Shown here piece after piece: positions 21,523-29,766 of a DNA stretch of 64,000 nt (position 1 is the stretch's first letter; each line of letters opens with the position of its first letter). Made by a program: the position numbers and the translations under genes. Under the pieces are notes generated by a model that had not been told where the DNA came from, made no database searches, and saw only the letters and a list, made by a program, of their open reading frames with translations. Source of the DNA: Pedococcus cremeus. Its GTDB lineage: Bacteria; Actinomycetota; Actinomycetes; Actinomycetales; Dermatophilaceae. The stretch spans positions 62,001-126,000 of the forward strand of contig NZ_FOHB01000003.1 of the NCBI RefSeq assembly GCF_900111375.1, in the 5' to 3' direction.

Positions 21523-24500
21523 TCAGCCGGCGACCACCAGCAGCAGGTCGCCGCCCTCCACCTGCTGTTGGGAGCCGATGGCGAGCCGCTTGACGGTGCC
21601 GCCGACCGGGGCCGTGATGTTGGCCTCCATCTTCATGGCCTCGATGGTGGCCACGACGGCTCCGGCCTCGACCGTGGCGCCCTCCCCGACGGCCAGGCTC
21701 ACCACGCCGGCGAACGGTGCCGCGACCTGGCCCTTGTCGGTGGGGTCGGCCTTCTCCGCCGAGCGGACCTGCACCGACACCGACTCGTCGCGCACCTGGA
21801 GGGGTCGCAGCTGGCCGTTCAGCGTGCACATCACAGTGCGCATGCCCCGCTCGTCCGGGTCGGAGATGGCCTGCAGGCTCAGCAGCAGACGCTTGCCGGG
21901 CTCGAGGTCGACCTCGTGCTCGACGCCGAGCTCGAGGCCGTGCAGGAACTCGCGCGTGCCGAGGACCGCCAGGTCGGAGTACGCCTCACGTGAGTGCAGG
22001 AAGTCCTTGGTCGGCCCCGGGAAGAGCAGCCGGTTGAGGGTGCTGCGGGGCTGCCGTCGCAGGGCCTCCTCGTCCTCGTCGGCGAGCTCGGTCACCCGCG
22101 GCTTGGTCGTGCGGCCCTGCAGCGCCTTGGTGCGGAACGGCTCCGGCCAGCCGCCGGGCGGGTCGCCGAGCTCGCCGTTGAGGAAGCCGATGACCGAGTC
22201 CGGGATGTCGTATGCCGTGGGGTCGGCCTCGAACGCGTCGGGGTCGGCGCCGGCGCCGACGAGCGCCAGGGCGAGGTCGCCCACCACCTTGGAGCTGGGC
22301 GTCACCTTGACGATGTTGCCCAGGATCCGGTTGGCGGCGGCATACGTGTCCTCGATCGACTCGAAGCGCTCGCCGAGCCCGAGGGCGATGGCCTGCTGGC
22401 GCAGGTTCGACAGCTGGCCGCCGGGGATCTCGTGGGTGTAGACCCGCCCGGTGGGGGAGGGCAGGCCCGACTCGAAGGGGGCGTAGAGGTGGCGCACGGC
22501 CTCCCAGTAGGGCTCGAGGTCGCACACCGCCTGGAGGTCGAGCCCGCTGGCCCGCTCGGTGCCGTCGGTCGCCGCCACGAGCGCCGACATCGACGGCTGG
22601 CTCGTGGTGCCCGACATCGACGCGCTCGCGACGTCGACCGCGTCGACGCCCGCGTCGATGGCGGCCAGCAGGGTGCCGAGCTGTCCACCGGCGGTGTCGT
22701 GGGTGTGCAGGTGCACGGGGAGGTCGAAGCGCTCACGCAGCGCCGTGACGAGGGTGCGCGCTGCCGGGGCGCGCAGCAGGCCGGCCATGTCCTTGATGGC
22801 GAGGATGTGGGCGCCCGACTCCACGATCTGCTCGGCGAGGTGCAGGTAGTAGTCGAGGGTGTAGAGCTTCTCGCCCGGGCTGGTGAGGTCGCCGGTGTAG
22901 CAGAGGGCGACCTCGGCGACCGCCGTGCCGGTGTCGCGCACGGCCTCGATGGCCGGCCGCATCTGCCCGACGTCGTTGAGGGCGTCGAAGATGCGGAAGA
23001 TGTCGATGCCCGTGTGGGCCGCCTCGTGCACGAAGGCGTCGGTCACCTTGGTCGGGTACGGCGTGTAGCCGACGGTGTTGCGGCCGCGGAGCAGCATCTG
23101 CAGCGGCAGGTTGGGCATCGCCTCGCGCAGCGCGGCCAGCCGTTCCCACGGGTCCTCGGAGAGGAAGCGCAGGGCGACGTCGTAGGTGGCACCTCCCCAG
23201 GCCTCGACGCTCAGCAGCTGGGGGGTCATGCGGGCGACGTACGGCGCCACGTGCAGCAGGTCGCGGGTGCGCAGCCGGGTGGCGAGCAGCGACTGGTGGG
23301 CGTCGCGGAAGGTCGTGTCGGTGACGGCCACGGGCACCTGCTCGCGCAGCGACCGGGCGAAGGCCTCGGGGCCCTGCCGCACCAGGCGGTCACGGGCACC
23401 CGGCTGGGGCGGCGCCTCGAGGTCGAGGGCGGGCAGCTTGCCCTGCGGGGACGCGTGGGTGCGGGCGGGACCGTGGGGCTGGTTGACGGTGACCTCGGCG
23501 AGGTAGGTCAGCAGCTTGGTGCCGCGGTCGGCCGGCACCCGGGCGGTGCGCAGCTCGGGCCGCTCGTCGATGAAGGCGGTGCTGAGCCGCCCGGCCTGGA
23601 AGTCGGGCTCGTCGAGGAGCGCCTGGAGGAACGGGATGTTCGTGGACACGCCACGGATGCGGAACTCGGCCAGGGCCCGCCGGGCGCGGCGCACGGCCGT
23701 GGGGAAGTCGGCGCCGCGACAGGTCAGCTTGACCAGCATGGAGTCGAAGTGCGCCCCGATCTCGGCGCCGACGAAGACCGTGCCGCCGTCGAGGCGCACC
23801 CCCGCACCGCCTGCCGACCGGTAGGTCGTCACGCGACCGGTGTCGGGACGGAAGCCGTTGGCCGGGTCCTCGGTGGTGATGCGGCACTGCAGGGCGGCGC
23901 CGCGGATCCGCAGCCGGTCCTGTGACAGCCCGAGGTCGTCGAGCGTCTCGCCGCTGGCGATCCGCAGCTGCGCACCGACGAGGTCGACGTCGGTGATCTC
24001 CTCGGTGACCGTGTGCTCCACCTGGATGCGGGGGTTCATCTCGATGAAGACGTAGCGCCCGTCCGGGGCGAGCAGGAACTCCACCGTGCCGGCGTTGACG
24101 TAGCCGATCTCGCGGGCGAAGGCGACGGCGTGGGCGCAGATGCGCTCCCGCAGCTCAGGGTCGAGGTTGGGGGCCGGCGCGATCTCGACCACCTTCTGGT
24201 GGCGCCGCTGCACCGAGCAGTCGCGCTCGAAGAGGTGGATGACGTTGCCGGCGGCGTCGGCGAGGATCTGGACCTCGATGTGCCGCGGGCTGACGACCGC
24301 CTCCTCGAGGAAGACGGTCGGGTCGCCGAACGCGGACTCCGCCTCGCGCATGCACGCCTCGATGGCGTCGCGCAGCTCGGAGGGCTGCTCGACCCGGCGC
24401 ATGCCGCGCCCGCCACCACCGGCCACGGCCTTGACGAAGACCGGGAAGCCGATCTCGTGCGCGGCCGCCTCGAGCGTGTCGACGTCGGTGCCCGGCTCGG

Positions 24501-24903
24501 CGCTGCGCAGCGTCGGCAGTCCGGCCTTCTTGGCGGCGGCGATGGCGCGAGCCTTGTTGCCGGTCAGGTGCAGCACGCTGGCGGGCGGCCCCACGAAGGT
24601 GACGCCCTGGGCGGCGCACTCCTCGGCCAGGTCGGGGTTCTCGCTCAGGAAGCCGTACCCCGGGTAGACCGCGTCGGCCCCGGCGTCCACCGCGGTACGG
24701 ACCACGGCGGCCGGGTCGAGGTAGGCCCGCACGGGGTGCCCGGGCTCGCCGATCTGGTAGGCCTCGTCGGCCTTGAGCACGTGCTCGGACTTGCGGTCCT
24801 CGTAGGGGAAGACGGCGACCGTCTTGGCGCCGAGCTCGGTGGCGGCGCGGAAGGCGCGGACTGCGATCTCGCCGCGGTTGGCGACCAGGACCTTGCTGAA
24901 CAC
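21523..24903 (-). CDS. pyc: pyruvate carboxylase
   Basis: A 1126-residue biotin enzyme making oxaloacetate from pyruvate, bicarbonate and ATP (anaplerosis). Domains in order: biotin carboxylase (about 1-450, with GGGGRGMRRV and FIEMNPRIQVEHTVTEEITD), carboxyltransferase (about 525-800, with TTFRDAHQSLLATRLRT, the metal/pyruvate site), the allosteric linker domain, and the biotinyl domain with Lys1091 in EAMKMEANI. AGGAGGTCCCCCT before GTG 24903 is an excellent ribosome-binding site. Full length, no disruption. With the NAD-malic enzyme at 38.9 kb it covers the pyruvate/C4-acid node. Confidence 0.97.
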   Translation of the reverse strand: MFSKVLVANRGEIAVRAFRAATELGAKTVAVFPYEDRKSEHVLKADEAYQIGEPGHPVRAYLDPAAVVRTAVDAGADAVYPGYGFLSENPDLAEECAAQGVTFVGPPASVLHLTGNKARAIAAAKKAGLPTLRSAEPGTDVDTLEAAAHEIGFPVFVKAVAGGGGRGMRRVEQPSELRDAIEACMREAESAFGDPTVFLEEAVVSPRHIEVQILADAAGNVIHLFERDCSVQRRHQKVVEIAPAPNLDPELRERICAHAVAFAREIGYVNAGTVEFLLAPDGRYVFIEMNPRIQVEHTVTEEITDVDLVGAQLRIASGETLDDLGLSQDRLRIRGAALQCRITTEDPANGFRPDTGRVTTYRSAGGAGVRLDGGTVFVGAEIGAHFDSMLVKLTCRGADFPTAVRRARRALAEFRIRGVSTNIPFLQALLDEPDFQAGRLSTAFIDERPELRTARVPADRGTKLLTYLAEVTVNQPHGPARTHASPQGKLPALDLEAPPQPGARDRLVRQGPEAFARSLREQVPVAVTDTTFRDAHQSLLATRLRTRDLLHVAPYVARMTPQLLSVEAWGGATYDVALRFLSEDPWERLAALREAMPNLPLQMLLRGRNTVGYTPYPTKVTDAFVHEAAHTGIDIFRIFDALNDVGQMRPAIEAVRDTGTAVAEVALCYTGDLTSPGEKLYTLDYYLHLAEQIVESGAHILAIKDMAGLLRAPAARTLVTALRERFDLPVHLHTHDTAGGQLGTLLAAIDAGVDAVDVASASMSGTTSQPSMSALVAATDGTERASGLDLQAVCDLEPYWEAVRHLYAPFESGLPSPTGRVYTHEIPGGQLSNLRQQAIALGLGERFESIEDTYAAANRILGNIVKVTPSSKVVGDLALALVGAGADPDAFEADPTAYDIPDSVIGFLNGELGDPPGGWPEPFRTKALQGRTTKPRVTELADEDEEALRRQPRSTLNRLLFPGPTKDFLHSREAYSDLAVLGTREFLHGLELGVEHEVDLEPGKRLLLSLQAISDPDERGMRTVMCTLNGQLRPLQVRDESVSVQVRSAEKADPTDKGQVAAPFAGVVSLAVGEGATVEAGAVVATIEAMKMEANITAPVGGTVKRLAIGSQQQVEGGDLLLVVAG

Positions 24904-25225
24904 AGGGGGACCTCCTGTGGGCGGGGCAGGCGTGTGCCGCGAGCCTAGTGACCTGTCCCGCCACGTGAGATGTCACGACCGTCATACGGACACCGCCCAG
25001 CGGGCCGGGCCGTCGCCACACCGCGCCCGACGCAGCCCGACGAGTTCCTGCGAGGTCCCCGCGCACCTGCGCGAAAAGACGTAGAAGGCGGGCCCATCGC
25101 CTCTGGGCACTTGTTACCGGTCAGTAGAGCGTGGTGGTGGACCGAGAGCCGCCGAGCGGCACCGGCCACCCAGGGCTCCCGGCTCACGGTGCCACCACGG
25201 CACCGGGACCTCGAAAGGGGGCGTC
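24904..25225. other. 322-base intergenic region between divergent pyc and surface-protein island
   Basis: No gene is seen. It must hold the pyc promoter (minus strand) and the promoter of the 25226 gene (plus strand). A TAGAGC hexamer at 25125-25130 is a possible plus-strand -10, and the last bases GAAAGGGGGCGTC form the ribosome-binding site of the 25226 gene. No repeat or RNA structure stood out. Confidence 0.5.
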
Positions 25226-26011
25226 ATGAGAGACGGACGCACAGCACCGGTGACCTACAGGGTCCACCTCACCCGGCCTGCTCTGCTCGTCGCCGCGTTG
25301 GGGGTCCTCGCCCTCGGCGTGGGCTTCCTCGCGCCGCTGTCGGCGGAGGCGGGCGACCACCAGGGCGGCGGCGTCGACGTGGGCGCCAAGCCGTGGGTCT
25401 GCCACCCCGTCGAGGGCGCCGGTGAGGCCAGCTCGGGCTGGAACCTCATCGACCCGTCGAAGGCGTCGTCGCACATCGACGAGGCGACGGGGGCCGGCAA
25501 GCACACCCGCAAGGACGGCAGCACCGACGTGTATGCCGTGTGGACCGACGGGACGTGGACGTGCCCCGGCTCGGTGCCGCCGACGACCACCACTGCCACG
25601 ACATCGACCACGACAACCACTCCGCCGACGACTGAGCCTCCGACGACCGAGCCTCCGACGACGAGTGAGCCGCCGACCGCCACGACCACCGCACCGTCGA
25701 CGGAGACCCCGGGCACCGGTGCGACCGTGCCGTCGACGACGTCGTCGAACCCGCTGGTCCCCGGGACGACAGAGGGGGAGACGCCCGAGGAAGGCGCCAC
25801 CGTGGCACCCACCACGCCCAGAACGGCTGCTGGCCCCGAGGTGGGGGCGGTTCAGGAGAACGCCGTGCCGCAGGCCCACACCGACGGTGCCGACCTGGTC
25901 GGCTCGTCCGGTGGCTGGACCGGGCTGCAGGCGGCCCTCGTGGGGGCCGGGCTGCTGATGGTGGCCTCCGGTGGCCTGATGACCGTCCGACGGGAACCGG
26001 TCGACCGGTAG
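25226..26011 (+). CDS. Thr/Pro-rich cell-surface protein 1 with sortase-like C-terminal signal
   Basis: A 261-residue secreted protein. The Sec signal (ALLVAALGVLALGVGFLAPL) is followed by a globular segment of about 75 residues containing KPWVCHPVEGAG, SSHIDEATGAGKHTRKDG and a second Cys (WTCPGS), then a Thr/Pro/Glu stalk (about 115-205). The C-terminal tail has NAVPQAHTDGADL (212-224), a hydrophobic segment (TGLQAALVGAGLLMVASGGL) and a basic end (RREPVDR). That tail is built like a sortase signal, but the motif is VPQAHTDG, not LPxTG. The same tail occurs in two nearby proteins, and a sortase gene starts 28 bases downstream, which is the main functional clue. Ligand unknown. Confidence 0.8.
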   Translation: MRDGRTAPVTYRVHLTRPALLVAALGVLALGVGFLAPLSAEAGDHQGGGVDVGAKPWVCHPVEGAGEASSGWNLIDPSKASSHIDEATGAGKHTRKDGSTDVYAVWTDGTWTCPGSVPPTTTTATTSTTTTTPPTTEPPTTEPPTTSEPPTATTTAPSTETPGTGATVPSTTSSNPLVPGTTEGETPEEGATVAPTTPRTAAGPEVGAVQENAVPQAHTDGADLVGSSGGWTGLQAALVGAGLLMVASGGLMTVRREPVDR

Positions 26012-26039
26012 GACCCATCGAAGGCGGGAGTGAGGCTCC

Positions 26040-26714
26040 GTGAGGACCGGCCGACACCGGGTGACCGGTGCGACCACCGGCCGGGCGGCCGCCGCCACCG
26101 TGCTGGTGGCGGCGGCAGCCGCCCTGCTCGCCACGACGCCGCAGCAGGTGGGTGAGCAGGGCCGGGCCAGCGGCATACCGGATGTGGCGGTGACGGCGCC
26201 GGCCACCGTCGCACCGGCACCGCCGCAGTCGTCGTCGCGTCCGGCGCGGGAGGCGAGGGCGTACGTGCCCGAGAGCCCGCCGGTGCTCCTCGAGGTGCCG
26301 ACGATCGGGCTACGCGTCACCGTCACACCGTGGGGCGAGCAGCAGGTCGCGGCCCACGGCGGAGCGGTCATGCCCTCCTCCCTCTGGGATGTCGCGTGGT
26401 GGACCGGGGGAGGCACCCCGGGCAGCCACGCCGCCAACACCGTCTACCTCTACGGGCACACCTGGACCGCGCCGGCGGTCTTCAACCGGGTCAAGGAGCT
26501 CCGGCTCGGTGACGCGGTGGTGGTGACCACCCGAGCCGGACGGCTCGCCTACGTCGTCGAGCAGTCGTTCACCGTGGCCAAGGCCGACCTCGACGACCAC
26601 CCGCTCGTCCGCGACGCGCATCCCGGGCGGCTCCTGCTCATCGGCTGCTTCCGGGAGACGGGCCGGGAGGAACGCACCACCCGCAACGTGGTGGTCGTCG
26701 CCCAGCTGGGATGA
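26040..26714 (+). CDS. class F-like sortase 1
   Basis: A 224-residue transpeptidase with one N-terminal membrane anchor (about 14-32) and a Pro-rich linker to the sortase barrel. The catalytic triad is visible: His140 in VYLYGHTW, Cys203 in LLIGCFRETG and Arg215 in RTTRNVVV. The short barrel and TLYLYGHT-like strand fit the actinobacterial class F group as I remember it. It should cut a signal in the neighbouring surface proteins and link them to the cell wall or to each other. GTG start, weak GGAG upstream. It lies between surface proteins 1 and 2; a second sortase at 29005 shares its layout and much of its sequence. Confidence 0.88.
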   Translation: MRTGRHRVTGATTGRAAAATVLVAAAAALLATTPQQVGEQGRASGIPDVAVTAPATVAPAPPQSSSRPAREARAYVPESPPVLLEVPTIGLRVTVTPWGEQQVAAHGGAVMPSSLWDVAWWTGGGTPGSHAANTVYLYGHTWTAPAVFNRVKELRLGDAVVVTTRAGRLAYVVEQSFTVAKADLDDHPLVRDAHPGRLLLIGCFRETGREERTTRNVVVVAQLG

Positions 26715-26928
26715 GGGTGCTGGGGTGGGCCAAGCACGAAGGGCCAACCCACGTCGTCCTTCCGGGTTACGACAAGCATGGAGGGAGTAGGACGGATGCG
26801 TCTGTGCTGTCGAGTCGACCGGGCTCGATCCTGACAAAAGGGCCGGGAGCCGCCGCGGGGGCAGCGGGTCTCTCGGGACTCTCGGCTCCGGTGCCGTGCA
26901 CCGCACCGCCTTCGGAAAGGGGGACGTC

Positions 26929-27765
26929 ATGCAGAAACATCAAGCCGCCCCGGTCGTCGTCAGGTTCCGTCCCACCCGCGCAGCACTCCTTGCGGCGTTG
27001 GCGGGGCTCGTCGCGGTGGCCTTCGGGCTGTTCGCTCCGCTCTCGGCGCAGGCGGGTGACCACAGCGGCAACGGGAGAGGCGGTGACAAGCCGTGGATCT
27101 GCCACCCCGTCGAGGGCAAGGGCGAGAGCGGCGCCGGCTACAACGTCATCAACCCGAACGCGCACTCCAGCCACATCAACGAGCAGAATGGCGCCGGCAA
27201 GCACACCCGCAAGGACGGGCGCACGGACACCTACGCGTCCGGTGGCAAGGACTGTGCCCAGGGCTACCCGACGCCGACCCACACCAAGACCCACCACCCG
27301 AAGCCGCACCCGACGACGACCTGCCCCACCACCTCCACGACGTCGTCGACGAGCACGACCACCACGAGCACGACGACCTCATCGACGACGAGCTCGTCCA
27401 CCACGAGCTCGTCCACGACCAGCTCGTCCACGACTCCGTCCACCGGGGCCACCTCGTCGTCGACGACGAGCTCGACGCCGGTGACCCCGGCCACGCAGAC
27501 CACGCCGCCGTCGGTGGCGCCGTTCCAGCCGCCGTCGCAGGCTCCGGCCGCCCCGGCCGAGGCCGCCGTCGTGGCGCCGGCCGCCCAGGCACCGCAGCAG
27601 GCCGCCGTGGTGCAGAACGCCGTGCCGCAGGCGGCCACCGATGGTGCCGACCTGCAGCCGCAGGGCGCTGGCTCGACCGGCCTGCAGCCGATGCTCATCG
27701 GCGCTGGGCTGCTCCTGCTGCTCGCCGCCGGCCTGTTCTCGGCTCGTCGGACGCCGACCAGCTGA
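26929..27765 (+). CDS. Thr/Ser-rich cell-surface protein 2 with sortase-like C-terminal signal
   Basis: A 278-residue paralogue of the 25226 protein. The N-terminal globular part is closely similar (KPWICHPVEGKGESG and SSHINEQNGAGKHTRKDGRT, with a second Cys in GGKDCAQGY). The middle is a Ser/Thr stalk coded by tandem 15-bp repeats (27391-27435). The tail has NAVPQAATDGADL (230-242), a hydrophobic stretch (MLIGAGLLLLLAAGLF) and ARRTPTS. The start at 26929 is set by GGAAAGGGGGACGTC, almost the same ribosome-binding site as gene 1; the in-frame ATG at 26896 has none. 214 bases of non-coding DNA separate it from sortase 1, so it may have its own promoter. Confidence 0.8.
   Translation: MQKHQAAPVVVRFRPTRAALLAALAGLVAVAFGLFAPLSAQAGDHSGNGRGGDKPWICHPVEGKGESGAGYNVINPNAHSSHINEQNGAGKHTRKDGRTDTYASGGKDCAQGYPTPTHTKTHHPKPHPTTTCPTTSTTSSTSTTTTSTTTSSTTSSSTTSSSTTSSSTTPSTGATSSSTTSSTPVTPATQTTPPSVAPFQPPSQAPAAPAEAAVVAPAAQAPQQAAVVQNAVPQAATDGADLQPQGAGSTGLQPMLIGAGLLLLLAAGLFSARRTPTS
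27391..27435 (+). repeat. 15-bp tandem repeat in surface protein 2
   Basis: Three near-identical 15-bp units beginning AGCTCGTCCAC encode the STTSS-type stalk. In-frame unit length allows stalk length variation by slippage. Confidence 0.8.
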
Positions 27766-27793
27766 CCCGGTCACGGTCACATCGAACCGCGAA

Positions 27794-27833
27794 CCGCTGC
27801 TGCCGCCGCCCACCGTGGCGGCGGCAGCAGCGG
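27794..27833. terminator. hairpin terminator after surface protein 2
   Basis: A 17-bp perfect stem (CCGCTGCTGCCGCCGCC and its complement) with loop CACCGT lies 29 bases past the stop of surface protein 2. Confidence 0.8.
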
Positions 27834-28043
27834 GGTCCGGGCAGGCCGAGGGCGCACCTCTGCGCACACCACTGCATTCGTCCTACGGCACACGGCGCAG
27901 ACCACGTAGAACTCCTGCATCTGTGCCTCGTGCACCTGCATGCCGACTCTGGGAGGAGGTCGCTACGTCTGGGGTACTCGCGCCTGCGGGTGGCGACCTC
28001 GTGCAACAGGCGGACCTCGTCCGCCTGAGGAGTGAGGGGTGCC

Positions 28044-28991
28044 ATGCAGGAGAAGAAGGCAGCGCCGACGGTCTACACGTTCCGTCTCAGTCGTCCGTCC
28101 ATGGTGGTGGGGCTGCTGGGCCTGGTCGCGGTGGTGGTGGGCTTCGTGGCCCCCGCCCAGGCGACTCCGCCAGACCCGGCCCACAAGGACTACGTCTGCA
28201 AGTACGTCGGGAAGCCGGGGGTGGACGAGCGGCTCCAGACCGGCCAGAACCCGATCTGGGTCGACACGGCGGCCACGCAGGGCACCTGGTTCAACGACCG
28301 CCAGGGCCGGTCCTACGTCCTCATCGCCGACACCCTCAAGCTCGACCCCGAGCCGGACGTGAGCCAGTGCCCGCCGCCGCCCCCACCCCCCACCACCTCG
28401 ACGACCAGCTCCTCCTCGAGCAGCTCCTCCTCGAGCACGACGTCCGGCACGGGAACGCACACGGAGACGCACACCACGCCGCCGACGTCGACGACCTCGC
28501 ACACGGAGACGCACACCACGCCGCCGACGTCGACGACCTCGCACACCGGGACGCACACCACCCCGCCGACGCACACCACGTCGACCTCGGGCACGGGGAC
28601 CTCCACGGAGACCTCGAGCACGACCACCTCGAGCACGACCTCGAGCACGACGTCGACCACCTCCACGGAGACCCCGAGCACCGGTGCCACGTCGCCGACC
28701 TCCTCCACCAGCGCCCCGGCGCCGGAGACCCCCGCCACGGAGACTCCGAGCACCGAGGCACCCGAGGTGCCGGCAACCGAGGCGCCCACGACGCCGGCTG
28801 CGCCGGGGGCGGGGCAGCCCGAGCTGGGGGCGGTCAACGAGAACGCCGTGCCCCAGGCGGCCACCGACGGTGCCGACCTGATGGGCGGCGACAGCACCTG
28901 GGGTGGCCTGCGCTACGGGCTCGTCGGATCGGGGGCACTGCTGCTCCTGGCTGCCGGCCTGATGTCCATGAGGCGCCGTCACACCTTCTAG
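28044..28991 (+). CDS. Thr/Ser-rich cell-surface protein 3 with sortase-like C-terminal signal
   Basis: A 315-residue protein: signal peptide (MVVGLLGLVAVVVGFVAPAQ), then a different N-terminal domain from proteins 1 and 2, with DYVCKYVGKPGVDERLQTGQ near residue 50 and a second Cys in VSQCPPP. I recall CKYVGxPG-type segments from other actinobacterial surface proteins but cannot name the family. The long stalk includes a 14-residue repeat THTETHTTPPTSTTS encoded by 42-bp DNA repeats. The tail has NAVPQAATDGADL (267-279), a hydrophobic segment (LVGSGALLLLAAGLMSM) and RRRHTF. GAGGGGTGCC before ATG 28044 favours this over GTG 28032. Sortase 2 follows 13 bases later, so the pair is an operon. Confidence 0.8.
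   Translation: MQEKKAAPTVYTFRLSRPSMVVGLLGLVAVVVGFVAPAQATPPDPAHKDYVCKYVGKPGVDERLQTGQNPIWVDTAATQGTWFNDRQGRSYVLIADTLKLDPEPDVSQCPPPPPPPTTSTTSSSSSSSSSSTTSGTGTHTETHTTPPTSTTSHTETHTTPPTSTTSHTGTHTTPPTHTTSTSGTGTSTETSSTTTSSTTSSTTSTTSTETPSTGATSPTSSTSAPAPETPATETPSTEAPEVPATEAPTTPAAPGAGQPELGAVNENAVPQAATDGADLMGGDSTWGGLRYGLVGSGALLLLAAGLMSMRRRHTF
28458..28541 (+). repeat. 42-bp tandem repeat in surface protein 3
   Basis: Two exact 42-bp units starting CACACGGAGACGCACACCAC are followed by a degenerate third copy (from 28542). They encode the stalk repeat THTETHTTPPTSTTS. Confidence 0.9.
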
Positions 28992-29004
28992 GAGCGGGGA
29001 GCCC

Positions 29005-29721
29005 GTGAGGTTCCGCAGCAACGCACCGACCGGCCGGTCCAAGAGGTACCGGCCGGTCGGGTGGGCGACCGTCGCCGCCACCGTCCTGGTGGCGGCGGCG
29101 GTCGCCCTGCTCGTGGCCGGAGTGGTCGGGCTCAGCGGGTGGCCGGACCTGTTCCCGGGTGGTCGCGGCGTCGCAGCAGCGTCCACCGCCTCGGCACCAC
29201 AGACCTCGCACGGCGTCGACCCGGCGCCGCCACAGTCGTTCTCGCGGCCCGCCGACGAGTCGCGCCCGTACGTGCCCAGCAGCGAGCCGCGGCTGCTGGA
29301 GGCGCCGGCGATCCGGCTGCGCGCCGCCGTGACCCCGTACACCCCCGAGCAGGTGGCAGCGAACGACGGGGCCGTGAAGCCCTCGAGCCTGTGGGAGGTG
29401 GCGTGGTGGACCGGGGGAGGCATGCCCGGCAGCCATGCCGGCAACACGGTCTACCTCTACGGGCACACCTGGAAGGAGCCGGCCGTCTTCAACCACATCA
29501 AGGAGCTCCGACGCGGTGACTCCGTCTACGTCACCACCCGCACCGGCCGCCTGCGCTACGTGGTCGACAGCTCCTTCACCGTCGCCAAGACCGACCTCAG
29601 CAAGACCCCTGCCGTCGCTGCCGGGATCCCCGGGCGCCTGCTCCTCCTCGGGTGCTACCGGGCCACCGGCCACGAGGAGCACACCACACGGAATGTCGTG
29701 GTCATAGCCCACCTCGCGTAG
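29005..29721 (+). CDS. class F-like sortase 2
   Basis: A 238-residue paralogue of sortase 1. TM anchor about 20-42, linker, then the barrel with His154 (VYLYGHTW), Cys217 (LLLGCYRATG) and Arg229 (HTTRNVVV). Long identical blocks with sortase 1 (WDVAWWTGGG/WEVAWWTGGG, PGSHAxNTVYLYGHTW) show they arose by duplication. GTG 29005 is preceded by GGAGCGGGGAG. It sits directly behind surface protein 3, as sortase 1 sits behind surface protein 1, giving two substrate-sortase pairs in tandem. Whether the two enzymes differ in substrate cannot be read from sequence. Confidence 0.88.
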   Translation: MRFRSNAPTGRSKRYRPVGWATVAATVLVAAAVALLVAGVVGLSGWPDLFPGGRGVAAASTASAPQTSHGVDPAPPQSFSRPADESRPYVPSSEPRLLEAPAIRLRAAVTPYTPEQVAANDGAVKPSSLWEVAWWTGGGMPGSHAGNTVYLYGHTWKEPAVFNHIKELRRGDSVYVTTRTGRLRYVVDSSFTVAKTDLSKTPAVAAGIPGRLLLLGCYRATGHEEHTTRNVVVIAHLA

Positions 29722-29766
29722 GGTGTCGGCCCGTCCGAGCCAGATGGACGGTTTGCGAGGTATGAC

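Noticed and set aside
25859-25930. Calling the surface-protein tails LPXTG anchors
   Set aside because: No LPxTG or LAxTG sequence is present in any of the three; only the general layout of motif, helix and basic tail matches.
28458-28590. Regular repeats resembling a CRISPR array
   Set aside because: The units are contiguous with no spacers, keep codon phase and encode the surface-protein stalk. No cas genes are near.
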